Source: Flavobacteriaceae bacterium (GTDB taxonomy: Bacteria > Bacteroidota > Bacteroidia > Flavobacteriales > Flavobacteriaceae). From it: a stretch of 32,517 nucleotides of DNA. Position numbers and translations under genes: made by a program. Where the stretch lies: NCBI GenBank assembly GCA_030621915.1, contig JAUXGV010000010.1, forward strand, positions 1 to 32,517. Direction: 5' to 3'. Shown in pieces: positions 17,546-25,645 of the stretch. Positions within the stretch are counted from its first letter, which is position 1. Each line of letters begins with the position of its first letter. The notes beneath the pieces are model-generated. The model was given only the letters and a program-made list of their open reading frames with translations, had not been told where the DNA came from and did no database searches.

Positions 17546-18196
17546 ATGAAGACTGAATTAATTAAAAAGCAATATGCCAAAGGCACTATCATAACCTTAA
17601 CATTTTTATCGATAGGTTATGCAGTGATGCGGTATCAAATATTTGGTATAGTTCCTTGGAAGGACTTGCCAATATTTGTTTTAAACAAGGGAATATCTCT
17701 TGCTTCCTTACTTCTTTTAACCATTAATTTTTCTATGAAACCATTAAAAAATTTAGGTGTGAGAATATCTGAAAGCCGGTTAGATACGAAAAAATCAATA
17801 GGTTTGATTGGTTTTTTATATGCTTTTATTCATATATTGATGAGTATAACCATTTTAAATCCAAAATATTATGATAAATTTTTCATGGATGACGGAAGTC
17901 TTTCCATCAATGGAGGTTTGAGTATATTAGGAGGTATTTTAAGTTTTATTTTGTTGTGGGTTTACAATATTAATTTTAAGCCTATTCTGATTAAGGACAA
18001 AAGAATTATCTCCATAATTAGTTCCAAAACTTTTATTATTTACGCCATGCTTTTTATGAGTGTACATTTGTTCTTTATGGGATACTCCGGCTGGACAAGT
18101 ACGGTAAACTGGCCTGGTGGAATGCCACCAATAAGTTTAATTTCCTTTTCTATTTTCTTTTTAGGATTATTGATTAATATAATGGGAAGAAAGTAA
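17546..18196 (+). CDS. Ferric-reductase-like (MsrQ/YedZ type) membrane protein
   Basis: A 216-residue inner-membrane protein with about six hydrophobic segments (near residues 14-30, 46-62, 84-101, 122-141, 161-180 and 194-213). Histidines His96 (AFIHILMS) and His174 (MSVHLFFMGY) lie inside predicted helices at positions that fit haem ligation in the ferric-reductase-like transmembrane superfamily to which MsrQ/YedZ belongs. No MsrP-like partner is seen in the window. A role in electron transfer across the membrane is inferred. It starts 23 nt after the PHP gene and converges with the AraC-type regulator gene. Confidence 0.65.
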   Translation: MKTELIKKQYAKGTIITLTFLSIGYAVMRYQIFGIVPWKDLPIFVLNKGISLASLLLLTINFSMKPLKNLGVRISESRLDTKKSIGLIGFLYAFIHILMSITILNPKYYDKFFMDDGSLSINGGLSILGGILSFILLWVYNINFKPILIKDKRIISIISSKTFIIYAMLFMSVHLFFMGYSGWTSTVNWPGGMPPISLISFSIFFLGLLINIMGRK

Positions 18197-18252
18197 AAAT
18201 TTCCTGGTTATTTATGGAATTAAAATAATAATCAACTATTGGGGAAGTATAT

Positions 18253-19101
18253 TTACCTAAAACTTTTGCGATAATCAGAAGGGGTTTTACCCATAAGATC
18301 TTTAAAATAATGATTGAAATTTGCTAAATTATTGTATCCGCTTTCAAAACAGATATGTGTTATTTGCTTATCTGTTTCCGCCAATAATTTTGCCGCAATT
18401 CCCACTCTTACACTTTTAACATATTCCATAAATGTTACATTGGTTTTCTTTTTAAAAAACCGACAAAATGAACTAGGTGCCATATTTAGAACAGTAGCTG
18501 CTTCTTCCAAATTAATGCCCTCATGAATATTTTCAAAAACGTATTTGTAAACTTTATTTATTTTTTCAAGATTTTTCGAAAAAACCGATGATTCATTTGA
18601 AGGATTTGACAACTCTTCTCTATCCTCGACCTTAATAAGTAAGTTGAATATTTTAAGAAACTCAATATAGTAATCAAGACCCTCACTCTCTGACATTTTC
18701 TCCAATATATTTTTTATTTCTGTATTGTTTTTAATTTTAAATCTAATTCCTCTATTGCCTTGTTTTAATAGTTTTACCAAATCCTCAAGTTCCGGCATCT
18801 TAAAAAAATCGGAATTGATGATGTTCTCTGAAAAATGAGTTACTATACAAGATGGGTCAATCCCTTCTTCATGATCTAATAATTCCCAACAATGAGGTAA
18901 ATTTGGGGCTAGAAGTACCAGATCACCAGATTCAAAACCAGAAATATGATCGCCGACAATTCTTCTTCCAGCTCCTGAAGTAATAAAATTTAATTCAAAA
19001 TTCTTATGAGAATGGATCCTGGCCTTGGATTGCAAAGGCAGCTTTCTTGATATAAAAGAGTGCCTATCCGGAACAAATATTTTTTCAAAAACAAATTCCA
19101 T
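18253..19101 (-). CDS. AraC-family transcriptional regulator
   Basis: A cytoplasmic DNA-binding regulator. I prefer the ATG at 19101 (282 residues); an in-frame TTG at 19128 would add nine residues but lies inside the TAAATTTG promoter-like element. An N-terminal cupin-type sensing domain (IHSHKNFELNFITSGAGRR, GDLVLLAPNLPHCWEL) is followed by the AraC double helix-turn-helix at the C-terminus (INLEEAATVLNMAPSSFCR, then HICFESGYNNLANFNHYFK with GKTPSDYRKS). The cupin fold suggests binding of a small sugar or sugar acid. It is divergent from the lyase-symporter genes starting at 19245 and probably regulates them, a common arrangement for AraC regulators. Confidence 0.92.
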   Translation of the reverse strand: MEFVFEKIFVPDRHSFISRKLPLQSKARIHSHKNFELNFITSGAGRRIVGDHISGFESGDLVLLAPNLPHCWELLDHEEGIDPSCIVTHFSENIINSDFFKMPELEDLVKLLKQGNRGIRFKIKNNTEIKNILEKMSESEGLDYYIEFLKIFNLLIKVEDREELSNPSNESSVFSKNLEKINKVYKYVFENIHEGINLEEAATVLNMAPSSFCRFFKKKTNVTFMEYVKSVRVGIAAKLLAETDKQITHICFESGYNNLANFNHYFKDLMGKTPSDYRKSFR

Positions 19102-19125
19102 ATTTACTATATTAACTGAATTATT

Positions 19126-19133
19126 CAAATTTA
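19126..19133 (-). promoter_or_regulatory. TAAATTTG, -7-like element for the AraC-family gene
   Basis: The minus-strand octamer fits TAnnTTTG and ends 25 nt upstream of the preferred ATG at 19101. It argues against the TTG at 19128 as start codon. A -33 TTG at the usual distance is not evident. Confidence 0.35.
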
Positions 19134-19244
19134 CACATTAAAAATGAAATTAATGTTAATATAATATGTAATTTAAATAATATTGTTGTGGTGAATTGAT
19201 TCGATTTGAATTTTCTTTGTTAAAGAATATAAATTTAAGATCAA

Positions 19245-20156
19245 ATGAACTTGCCTTTAAAAGGAATTATCCCGCCAATGATCACTCCATTAACTGAAAA
19301 TGGTGAATTGGATTTCATTGGATTAGAAAAATTAATAGAGCACCTAATTTCAGGTGGTGTGCATGGTATTTTTTTACTTGGTACAAATGGAGAAGGTCCC
19401 AGTTTGAGTTATGCATTGCGTAAAGAACTTATTACAAATGCCTGTAAATTTGTTGATCATCGTATACCTGTTCTGGTTGGAATAACCGATACTTCTTTTG
19501 AAGGATCTATTGACATTGCAAACCATGCAAAAGAAGCAGGAGCAGACTCGGTTGTTGTTGCGCCACCGTATTATTTTCCAATTTCTCAAGATGAAATGTC
19601 AAGTTATTTGGAAGATTTAATTCCATTATTACCCTTGCCTGTAATGTTATATAATATGCCTAGTTGTACGAAATTACATCTTTCATTGGAAACGGTAAAA
19701 AAGGCTAAAGAATTAGGAGTAATTGGTATTAAAGATAGTTCTGGTGATATGGGCTATATGTATTCTTTAATTGAGGAATTTAAAGATTCACCTGAATTTT
19801 CTATCATAACAGGTACCGAAATGTTTCTCCCGGAGACTATTATTTACGGAGGACATGGTGCTGTTGCAGGAGGGGCGAATTTTTTCCCAAAATTGTTTGT
19901 CGATTTATATGAAGCGTCTCTCATAAATGACAGCTCCAAAATATCAATTCTAAGAGAAAAAGTATTAAAATTATACGACACAATTTACAATGTAGGAGAA
20001 TATACTTCTAAATTTACAAAAGGAACAAAAACGGCCTTGTCAGTTATGGGAATATGCAATGATTATATGGCCCATCCACTGCGTAAATTTAAAACGAAAG
20101 AAAGAGCAAAAATCAAAGAGTATATCGCAGAATATGAATCACAGGGCGATAGCTAA
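19245..20156 (+). CDS. Dihydrodipicolinate synthase/N-acetylneuraminate lyase family lyase
   Basis: A cytoplasmic class I aldolase of 303 residues with all family landmarks: LKGIIPPMITPLTENGELD at the N-terminus, the substrate carboxylate motif GTNGEGPSLS (46-55), Tyr136 in LYNMPSCT and the Schiff-base lysine Lys163 in GVIGIKDSSGD, then ITGTEMFLPETIIYGGHGAVAGGAN. It could be an N-acetylneuraminate lyase, a 2-keto-3-deoxy-sugar-acid aldolase or a dehydratase of the same fold; the true DapA of lysine synthesis is less likely because of the catabolic context. It is divergent from an AraC regulator (143 nt between the start codons) and 112 nt upstream of an SSS symporter gene, so the encoded lyase probably acts on what the symporter imports or on a product of it. 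Confidence 0.85.
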   Translation: MNLPLKGIIPPMITPLTENGELDFIGLEKLIEHLISGGVHGIFLLGTNGEGPSLSYALRKELITNACKFVDHRIPVLVGITDTSFEGSIDIANHAKEAGADSVVVAPPYYFPISQDEMSSYLEDLIPLLPLPVMLYNMPSCTKLHLSLETVKKAKELGVIGIKDSSGDMGYMYSLIEEFKDSPEFSIITGTEMFLPETIIYGGHGAVAGGANFFPKLFVDLYEASLINDSSKISILREKVLKLYDTIYNVGEYTSKFTKGTKTALSVMGICNDYMAHPLRKFKTKERAKIKEYIAEYESQGDS

Positions 20157-20209
20157 AAAGGACTTAATTCCACTGCACTTGCATCGAAATAAGAAGAGAA
20201 TTCCTATGT

Positions 20210-20240
20210 TACTACTTCGTACCCTTGGGTCGAGGTAGTA
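20210..20240. repeat. Strong hairpin-forming inverted repeat before the symporter gene
   Basis: TACTACTTCGTACCC and GGGTCGAGGTAGTA form a stem of 14 pairs with one G-U wobble and one bulged base around a very small loop centred on CCTTGG. It lies 53 nt after the lyase stop codon and 28 nt before the symporter ATG, with no T-run after it. It may act as an mRNA 3' stabiliser, a processing site or a translation-control hairpin, or be a degenerate REP-like element. The structure is clear; the function is not. Confidence 0.6.
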
Positions 20241-20268
20241 TATTAATCTAACCTAAAATATAGAAATC

Positions 20269-21759
20269 ATGAATTACCAGCTTGGCACCATTGATACCTC
20301 AATATTAATTATTTATGGTCTTATTTTGGTGGGTATGGGGATCTATTTTTTTAGGAAAACAAAAACTTCAGAGGAATTTATGGTTGCGGGTAGGAGTATC
20401 CCTGCATGGGCAGCTGGAATTGCGGTAATGAGTGCTTATACAAGTAGTGTGTCCTATATTGCGGTACCTGGAAAAGCATTTGATTCAAATTGGCATCCAT
20501 TGATTTTTGCGATGACCGCAATCCCTGTAACTTGGTTTGTCACAAAATATGTGATTCCGCACTATAGGGAAAATAACATTATTTCTGTTTATAAGTATCT
20601 TGAAGATAAAATTGGGGAATGGGGTAGAGTATATGCCTCCTTTTCATTTTTATTGTTTATGATCGGTAGAACTGCGGTCATATTGTATCTGTCTTCCTTG
20701 TTACTAACTTCATTCATAGATGTTGATATTAGAACTCTTATTGTAATTATTGGAGCAGTAACTATAGTTTATACCTTAATGGGAGGAATGGAAGCTGTAA
20801 TTTGGACGGATGTAATGCAATCTGTAATCATGATTGGTGGAGTATTATTTGTAGGATACCTTTTAACAACAGAAATCTTTGCAAAGCCTGAATATTTGAT
20901 TCAAAATGCTATAGATGCTAATAAATTTAGTCTTGGTGACACTTCATGGTCATTAAGTAGTAGAACAGTTTGGGTGATGATTATTTATGGATTGTCAGAG
21001 AATATTAGGAATTTAATGGCCGATCAAAATTATACTCAAAAGTACGCATCTGTAGCTAATGTAAAGCAGGCTAAAAGATCAGTATGGTTTGCTATGTTAA
21101 TGTATTTGCCATTAACCATAATTTTCTTATATATAGGTTCGGCACTATTCGCATTTTATTCGGGGACTGAAAATGTGCTAGACCCTTCAGATTTAAAAGG
21201 AGACAAAGTATTTCCATTCTACATTGCAACAGAATTACCTGTTGGAATGAAAGGATTAATTATAGCTGCAATATTAGCGGCTTCAATGAGTACGATCGAT
21301 TCTGCATTAAATTGCTCGGCAACAGTGTTGTTTGAAGATTATTATACCAAATATTTCAAAAAGGATCCAAACGAAAAGAATAGTATTAATTTTTTGAGAT
21401 TATCAACAGTTGTCTGGGGTATTTTTGGAATACTATTTGCACTTTTAATGATCAATGCAAAAAGTGCATTGGATCTTTGGTGGCAAATTTCAGGAATTTT
21501 TGGAGGCGGAATCTTAGGACTGTTCATATTAGCTATTTCCAATGTGAAAATATCAAAGAAACAAGGGATTATTTCTGTAATATTTAGTGTTTTTGTGATT
21601 CTTTGGGGTACATTTTTTCGAGAACTCTCACCCGAATATTCCTGGCTGGAATGCACAATTGATCCTATAATTATTGGTGCTATTGGAACCGCTGGGCTTC
21701 TTTCTCTTGCTCTTTTATTTGTAGCGATAAATAAATTCAGACCAGCATTGAATAAATAA
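20269..21759 (+). CDS. Sodium:solute symporter (SSS family)
   Basis: An inner-membrane Na+-coupled transporter of 496 residues with about 13 hydrophobic segments. Family features include EEFMVAGRSIPAWAAGIAVM near residue 35-54, the TSSVSYIAVPGKAF stretch near 59-72, YTLMGGMEAVIWTDVMQS near 167-184, and AAILAASMSTIDSALN near 332-347, where the Ser/Thr residues fit the sodium site. Relatives move sugars, sialic acid, myo-inositol or sugar acids. Placed after an AraC regulator and a DHDPS/NAL-family lyase, it likely brings in the monosaccharide or sugar acid released by the exported enzymes. No SusCD-type outer-membrane partner is seen in the window. Confidence 0.92.
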   Translation: MNYQLGTIDTSILIIYGLILVGMGIYFFRKTKTSEEFMVAGRSIPAWAAGIAVMSAYTSSVSYIAVPGKAFDSNWHPLIFAMTAIPVTWFVTKYVIPHYRENNIISVYKYLEDKIGEWGRVYASFSFLLFMIGRTAVILYLSSLLLTSFIDVDIRTLIVIIGAVTIVYTLMGGMEAVIWTDVMQSVIMIGGVLFVGYLLTTEIFAKPEYLIQNAIDANKFSLGDTSWSLSSRTVWVMIIYGLSENIRNLMADQNYTQKYASVANVKQAKRSVWFAMLMYLPLTIIFLYIGSALFAFYSGTENVLDPSDLKGDKVFPFYIATELPVGMKGLIIAAILAASMSTIDSALNCSATVLFEDYYTKYFKKDPNEKNSINFLRLSTVVWGIFGILFALLMINAKSALDLWWQISGIFGGGILGLFILAISNVKISKKQGIISVIFSVFVILWGTFFRELSPEYSWLECTIDPIIIGAIGTAGLLSLALLFVAINKFRPALNK

Positions 21760-21823
21760 CTTTTATAGAATAATAAATAGCTTAGGTATTAATCATTCGT
21801 ATTTTACTCTTGAATAAATTTCT

Positions 21824-21991
21824 ATGTGTAATAATGCGATATATGGAACGGAAAACTATATATTTAATCCAGATGTGGGATGGGCATGTACCTGGTTTGG
21901 AAATTATCTAATTATTAATCCTGAGTACTGGAGGCAAAAGAAAATCAAGAATTATTACAATATCCAATTTATTAGGGGTGAGACTTCGTAA
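21824..21991 (+). pseudogene. Fragment resembling the C-terminal part of a GH29 alpha-L-fucosidase
   Basis: A 55-codon open frame from an ATG at 21824 to a TAA at 21989-21991 in the 348-nt gap after the symporter gene. It reads NNAIYGTENYIFNPDVGW (3-20), then ACTWFGNYLIINPEYW (21-36). In GH29 alpha-L-fucosidases the barrel end has a well-known (G/N)-E-A-I-Y-G-T motif followed some 15-30 residues later by a W/T-rich strand and the strand -LYLHVF-W-; the order and spacing here are similar. A stop codon precedes the ATG by three codons, and the rest of the family domain is missing. The match is by eye and short. Confidence 0.4.
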
Positions 21992-22035
21992 AAATCTTGA
22001 TTAAAATCCGCTAGGATACGGGATTTGAGATTTTT
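21990..22035. terminator. Imperfect hairpin after the fucosidase-like fragment
   Basis: AAAAATC (21990-21996) can pair with GATTTTT (22029-22035) and, inside, AAATCC (22004-22009) with GGATTT (22021-22026) around an 11-nt loop; the interior is asymmetric. An alternative outer pair TTGAT/ATCAA exists. The 3' arm ends in five T residues, as in an intrinsic terminator. It would separate the symporter transcript from the oxidoreductase gene. Confidence 0.3.
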
Positions 22036-22107
22036 ATCAAATACTTTAAAACATCATTCTGTTTTTTGCAACTAATGATTAAAGAATATAATAATTAATT
22101 ATTTTAA

Positions 22108-23100
22108 ATGGAAAATAAAATTAAGTGGGGAATATTAGGAGCGGCTACCATTGCTGTTGAAAATGTGATTCCAGCGATGTTAAACAGTCAATACTGCGAA
22201 GTTTTCGGAATTGCATCGAGGAGTCAGGATAAAGCAAAAAAAGTAGCCAATCGATTTCAAATTCCAAATGATTATAAGGCGTACCAAGAATTATTAGACG
22301 ACGAAAAGATTGAAGCAGTATACATACCATTGCCAAATCATTTACATGTTGATTGGGCGATAAAAGCTTTACAGGCCGGTAAACATGTTTTGGTTGAAAA
22401 ACCTATTGCTTTAAGTAGTTCTGAGGCAATTAAATTAATGAATGAATCGAAAAAATATCCTGAGCTTAGTATACAAGAGGCGTTTATGTACAAACACCAC
22501 CCACAATGGATTGAAACGAAGGCATTGATTGATAAAGGAACTATTGGTGTCTTAAAAACCATTCAGGCCTCATTCTCCTTTTTTGATGATGACCCCCATA
22601 GCATTGTCAATCAAAAAGAATTTGGAGGTGGAAGCTTGATGGATATAGGATGTTACCCAATTTCTGTAGCTCGATATTTATTTAATGCTGAACCCAGATC
22701 TGTTTGCTCAAAAATAGATTTTCATCCTGAATTTGAAATCGATGTTTATGCCTCTGGTTTACTCGAATTTGAAAATGGAACCTGTAACTTTTTTAGTGGA
22801 ATTCAAATGATGGAAGGTCAAAATGTTAAATTATTTGGAACAAAAGGAAGTATAGAGATTGAAATACCCTTTAATCCATCCAATGAAATTCCAGCCAGAA
22901 TATGGTTAACAAATGATGAAGGAAAACACGAAATAAAATTTGAAATATGTAATCAATATACTTTACAAGCCGATAATTTTGCTCTATCAGTATTAGAGGA
23001 TAAGGATATCTCTTCAAATCTTAAGGATGCAATAAATAACATGATCATCATTGAAAAATTAATTGAAAGTAATGTTTCGGATAAAAAAGTATTTGTATAA
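22108..23100 (+). CDS. Gfo/Idh/MocA-family oxidoreductase
   Basis: A cytoplasmic NAD(P)-dependent sugar or cyclitol dehydrogenase of 330 residues. The N-terminal Rossmann fold begins KWGILGAATIAVENVIPAM (6-24), with SRSQDKA after the second strand. The conserved EKP motif is at HVLVEKPIAL (93-102, Lys98), and the C-terminal domain carries GGGSLMDIGCYPISVARYLF, the usual substrate-binding region with Asp and the position of the catalytic histidine replaced by Tyr in CYP. The typical family has D-x-G-x-H; here it is DIGCYP, which is common in the trans-dihydrodiol/xylose dehydrogenase branch. Substrate unknown; context favours a sugar imported by the SSS symporter. It stands alone between two gaps of 348 and 169 nt. 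Confidence 0.88.
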   Translation: MENKIKWGILGAATIAVENVIPAMLNSQYCEVFGIASRSQDKAKKVANRFQIPNDYKAYQELLDDEKIEAVYIPLPNHLHVDWAIKALQAGKHVLVEKPIALSSSEAIKLMNESKKYPELSIQEAFMYKHHPQWIETKALIDKGTIGVLKTIQASFSFFDDDPHSIVNQKEFGGGSLMDIGCYPISVARYLFNAEPRSVCSKIDFHPEFEIDVYASGLLEFENGTCNFFSGIQMMEGQNVKLFGTKGSIEIEIPFNPSNEIPARIWLTNDEGKHEIKFEICNQYTLQADNFALSVLEDKDISSNLKDAINNMIIIEKLIESNVSDKKVFV

Positions 23101-23269
23101 GTATTGTTTATTCATGCGAAATCAAGAGGCTTGAAATTTGAGAATAAATTATCTAATTTTCAGAACATTATACTTAGTTTGCAGATCATGTATTAAACCC
23201 ATTATAAGTAATGAATTCTAATCGTCTGATAGGTGAATTTGAAAAACAGTTAAATATAATCTAGGTTTT

Positions 23270-24718
23270 ATGAAGGCAAACAATAATAATAAAAGTTTTT
23301 ATGGAGTTATTTTGGTAGGAATAATATTGGTTTTATCTACTTTTTTTTATTACCCAATCCATTTTGATGATGTATTGTCATTAGAGGTGGTACCTGAATT
23401 CGATATTGATATTTCTATTTGGAGAATTATTTTTGAACCTATTATAGGATTGCTATTATTTTTTAATAGAAGTCTTTATGCTATTCAAGAAATGCAATTT
23501 GTATTGTTTTGGATCATTGTGATTTTTTTAATTATTTCCTTAAGGAAATATCAAAGATTAGATAAACTTGAAAGAGCAAAATATTTAAAAAGTCAATGGG
23601 TTCATATACCAATATTATTGGGTCTTTGGTTTGCCGTTTTTGTTATAATTATTTTTGTTCCGTTGCCAAGCAATAAAATTATCAATCATTCAGATAATTA
23701 TATTTTAGTTTCTACACACGCACATACGGAATATAGTCATGACGGTTTAATTTCACAAGAAAACATGTGGCAATGGCAAAAAGATAATGGGTTTGATGCA
23801 TTTTTTATTACGGATCATGCCAATCATAAGAAAACGTATGAATTGGTATCGAGACAGCGAAAGGGTGAATTTAATATGGAACCATTGATTATGGTTGGCG
23901 AAGAGTATTCTGCATCCAACCATATGAGTTTGTTGGGTTTAAAAAATAAGTTTACAACAAAAGGCTTATCAGATCAACAAGTTGTTGATTCTGTACATGC
24001 TTATGGGGGCATAGTTTTAATGAACCATTGGTTTGACGATGAAAGAAAAACATTGGATTACTATAGAAATCTGGGTGTTGATGGTTTTGAAATTGAAAAT
24101 TCGGGTAAAGAAAAATATTATGACAGAGACATTTATAATCGTTTGAAAGCATATTGCATATCTCATAATCTAATCATGAGCGGAGGCCTTGATTTTCATG
24201 GGTACGGAAATGCCAGTACTTTGTGGAATGCGTTGGAAATACCCAAATGGCATAAAATGGATGCCTTGACAAAGGAAAAAGCTATTTTGGGGATTTTAAG
24301 AAACGGAGATCAAAGCAAATTGAAGATTTTAATGTACAAAGACCGAGCTTATTATAAAAATGAAAATTTAATTTTCAGGCCTTTATTTACCATCGTAAAT
24401 TATTTTAGAACTCTAAATTTATATCAAGTACTTTCCTGGTTTTTTTGGATTGTGCTCTTTACTGTTATGAATAAAATTATGATTCGGAATAAAATTGGAT
24501 TGGATAAAATTAATGCATCACTTGGCCTGATGGGCGCAGCTATTTTACTTTTATTAGGTTTGTTCTATTATGAAAAAATAGATAAAATTAAAGGATATAC
24601 TGAGATGTATGAAGAATATAGTACTTTGTTATTCTATTCAGGGTCTGTGTTTTTGGTTTATATGATGAGTTTTATTTATTTCAAATTTGTCAGAAAAGAT
24701 CGATTGAATATGATTTGA
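23270..24718 (+). CDS. Membrane-embedded PHP-domain phosphoesterase
   Basis: A 482-residue protein in which a PHP domain (about residues 143-330) is inserted between membrane segments. Hydrophobic stretches occur near 11-27, 52-66, 76-91 and 112-131 before it and near 386-401, 416-433 and 451-472 after it. PHP motifs are STHAHTEYSHDG (148-159, His150, His152), ITDHANH (180-186, His183), GEEYSASNHM (210-219, Glu211, His218), LMNHWF (His253) and SGGLDFHG (304-311, Asp308, His310). The basic loop 92-109 is probably cytoplasmic, which would put the PHP domain outside the inner membrane, but the number of N-terminal helices is unclear so the topology is uncertain. It is the second exported-type PHP protein here. 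Function of such fusions is not established. Confidence 0.82.
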   Translation: MKANNNNKSFYGVILVGIILVLSTFFYYPIHFDDVLSLEVVPEFDIDISIWRIIFEPIIGLLLFFNRSLYAIQEMQFVLFWIIVIFLIISLRKYQRLDKLERAKYLKSQWVHIPILLGLWFAVFVIIIFVPLPSNKIINHSDNYILVSTHAHTEYSHDGLISQENMWQWQKDNGFDAFFITDHANHKKTYELVSRQRKGEFNMEPLIMVGEEYSASNHMSLLGLKNKFTTKGLSDQQVVDSVHAYGGIVLMNHWFDDERKTLDYYRNLGVDGFEIENSGKEKYYDRDIYNRLKAYCISHNLIMSGGLDFHGYGNASTLWNALEIPKWHKMDALTKEKAILGILRNGDQSKLKILMYKDRAYYKNENLIFRPLFTIVNYFRTLNLYQVLSWFFWIVLFTVMNKIMIRNKIGLDKINASLGLMGAAILLLLGLFYYEKIDKIKGYTEMYEEYSTLLFYSGSVFLVYMMSFIYFKFVRKDRLNMI

Positions 24719-24923
24719 TTCCGTACAGATCTTATAGGATAGGAAAAGTTGATTTGAGTAGAATAAAATTAAATATTTTTTTCTTTACTGAATTTTCATA
24801 AAACTAATGGATTAGATTTTTGTAAATATTACTTCATTTAAAATAGATGCTTGACTAATATAGGCCTGTCATATTGGATTAATAATAAATCGGATTAAAT
24901 GAGTAAAATGATTTTGCCTTGGG

Positions 24924-25040
24924 TTAAAAGTCATCTAATATAAATATTTCAACGATGTCTTTATCAAATCTTGTTAAGCGATCTGCATTTGCTATTTTTG
25001 ATTGATACCGGCCTTCATCTGTTTGAGCTAAAAAAGTAAA
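24924..25040 (-). other. Protein-like open frame in the convergent spacer
   Basis: The 336-nt spacer 24719-25054 lies between the convergent PHP and DUF1349 genes. On the minus strand, between a TGA at 25041-25043 and a TAA at 24924-24926, an open frame of 38 codons encodes FTFLAQTDEGRYQSKIANAD followed by RLTRFDKDIVEIFILDDF. FLAQ resembles the end of a signal peptide and the rest has a natural composition, but there is no start codon and I do not recognise it. It may be a gene relic. In the rest of the spacer I see only AT-rich sequence and repeated GGATTA words; no clear terminator hairpin. Confidence 0.25.
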
Positions 25041-25054
25041 TCATATAGGAAACT

Positions 25055-25639
25055 TTATAAATCAGAAAGATCTTCAAAATTAAAATCTTTGAATACTGCC
25101 TTAAATCCGTTTCCTTTGGGTGAAGCAGACATAAGCCCAACCATACAACGAGTTTTTTTAGGAAAATAGGAAAGACGCATCATTGAAAAGGGTTCATGAT
25201 TCAATGAATAATAAATTTCAAGTGCATCTGATTTTCGAATCACTTTAAAACTTATTTCATTAGGTACTTCATTTAATTTAATCATGCTCCAATCACTATT
25301 AACCTGAGTAGAAACAGCACTGATATTAAGTTGATTATCGACATATTCAATACCTGTTTTGAGCCATGTTTCCTCATCAATACGGATCATTATTCCCATT
25401 TGATCATATTGTGTTTTAAATTCTCCCTTAATTTTAACGCTAACTTCAAATTCTCCTTTGCATTTTGTATAATAAAAGGAACCGGTATCTAGGGAAAAAC
25501 CATAATGAGTGTTTTGCCAAAAATCACTTTTTGGACGGGCTATCATGGAAAGAGTATTATTTTTTACACTCCATGTTTTAGGAGGGTTAAGCCATTCCAT
25601 CTTATCTAGGATGGGTTTACTTTTTTTTGACATATTCAA
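25055..25639 (-). CDS. DUF1349-family concanavalin-fold protein
   Basis: A 194-residue cytoplasmic-type protein without a signal peptide (a slightly later ATG at residue 3 is an alternative start). It shows the DUF1349 pattern: WLNPPKTWSVKNNTLSMIARPKSDFW at 16-41, then GFSLDTGSFYYTKCKGEFEVSVKI, YDQMGIMIRIDEETWLKTGIEY, and a C-terminal CMVGLMSASPKGNGFKAVFKDF. Family members adopt a lectin-like beta-jelly-roll and often sit in carbohydrate gene clusters, but no reaction is established. It is the last gene of the minus-strand operon, 6 nt after a ceramidase-like gene. Confidence 0.85.
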   Translation of the reverse strand: MNMSKKSKPILDKMEWLNPPKTWSVKNNTLSMIARPKSDFWQNTHYGFSLDTGSFYYTKCKGEFEVSVKIKGEFKTQYDQMGIMIRIDEETWLKTGIEYVDNQLNISAVSTQVNSDWSMIKLNEVPNEISFKVIRKSDALEIYYSLNHEPFSMMRLSYFPKKTRCMVGLMSASPKGNGFKAVFKDFNFEDLSDL

Positions 25640-25645
25640 TATTTC

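Noticed and set aside
17546-18196. Calling the membrane protein msrQ
   Set aside because: No MsrP partner is present and the only support is helix pattern and two histidines, so a gene name is not justified.
19205-19237. TTTG-N21-TAAATTTA as a promoter for the lyase gene at 19245
   Set aside because: The -7 word lacks the final G, and a transcript from it would start almost at the ATG, leaving no leader.
19245-20156. Naming the lyase nanA and the cluster a sialic acid pathway
   Set aside because: The family covers many substrates, and no NanE, NanK or NagB-type genes are present; the BNR protein in the other operon is not proof of sialic acid.
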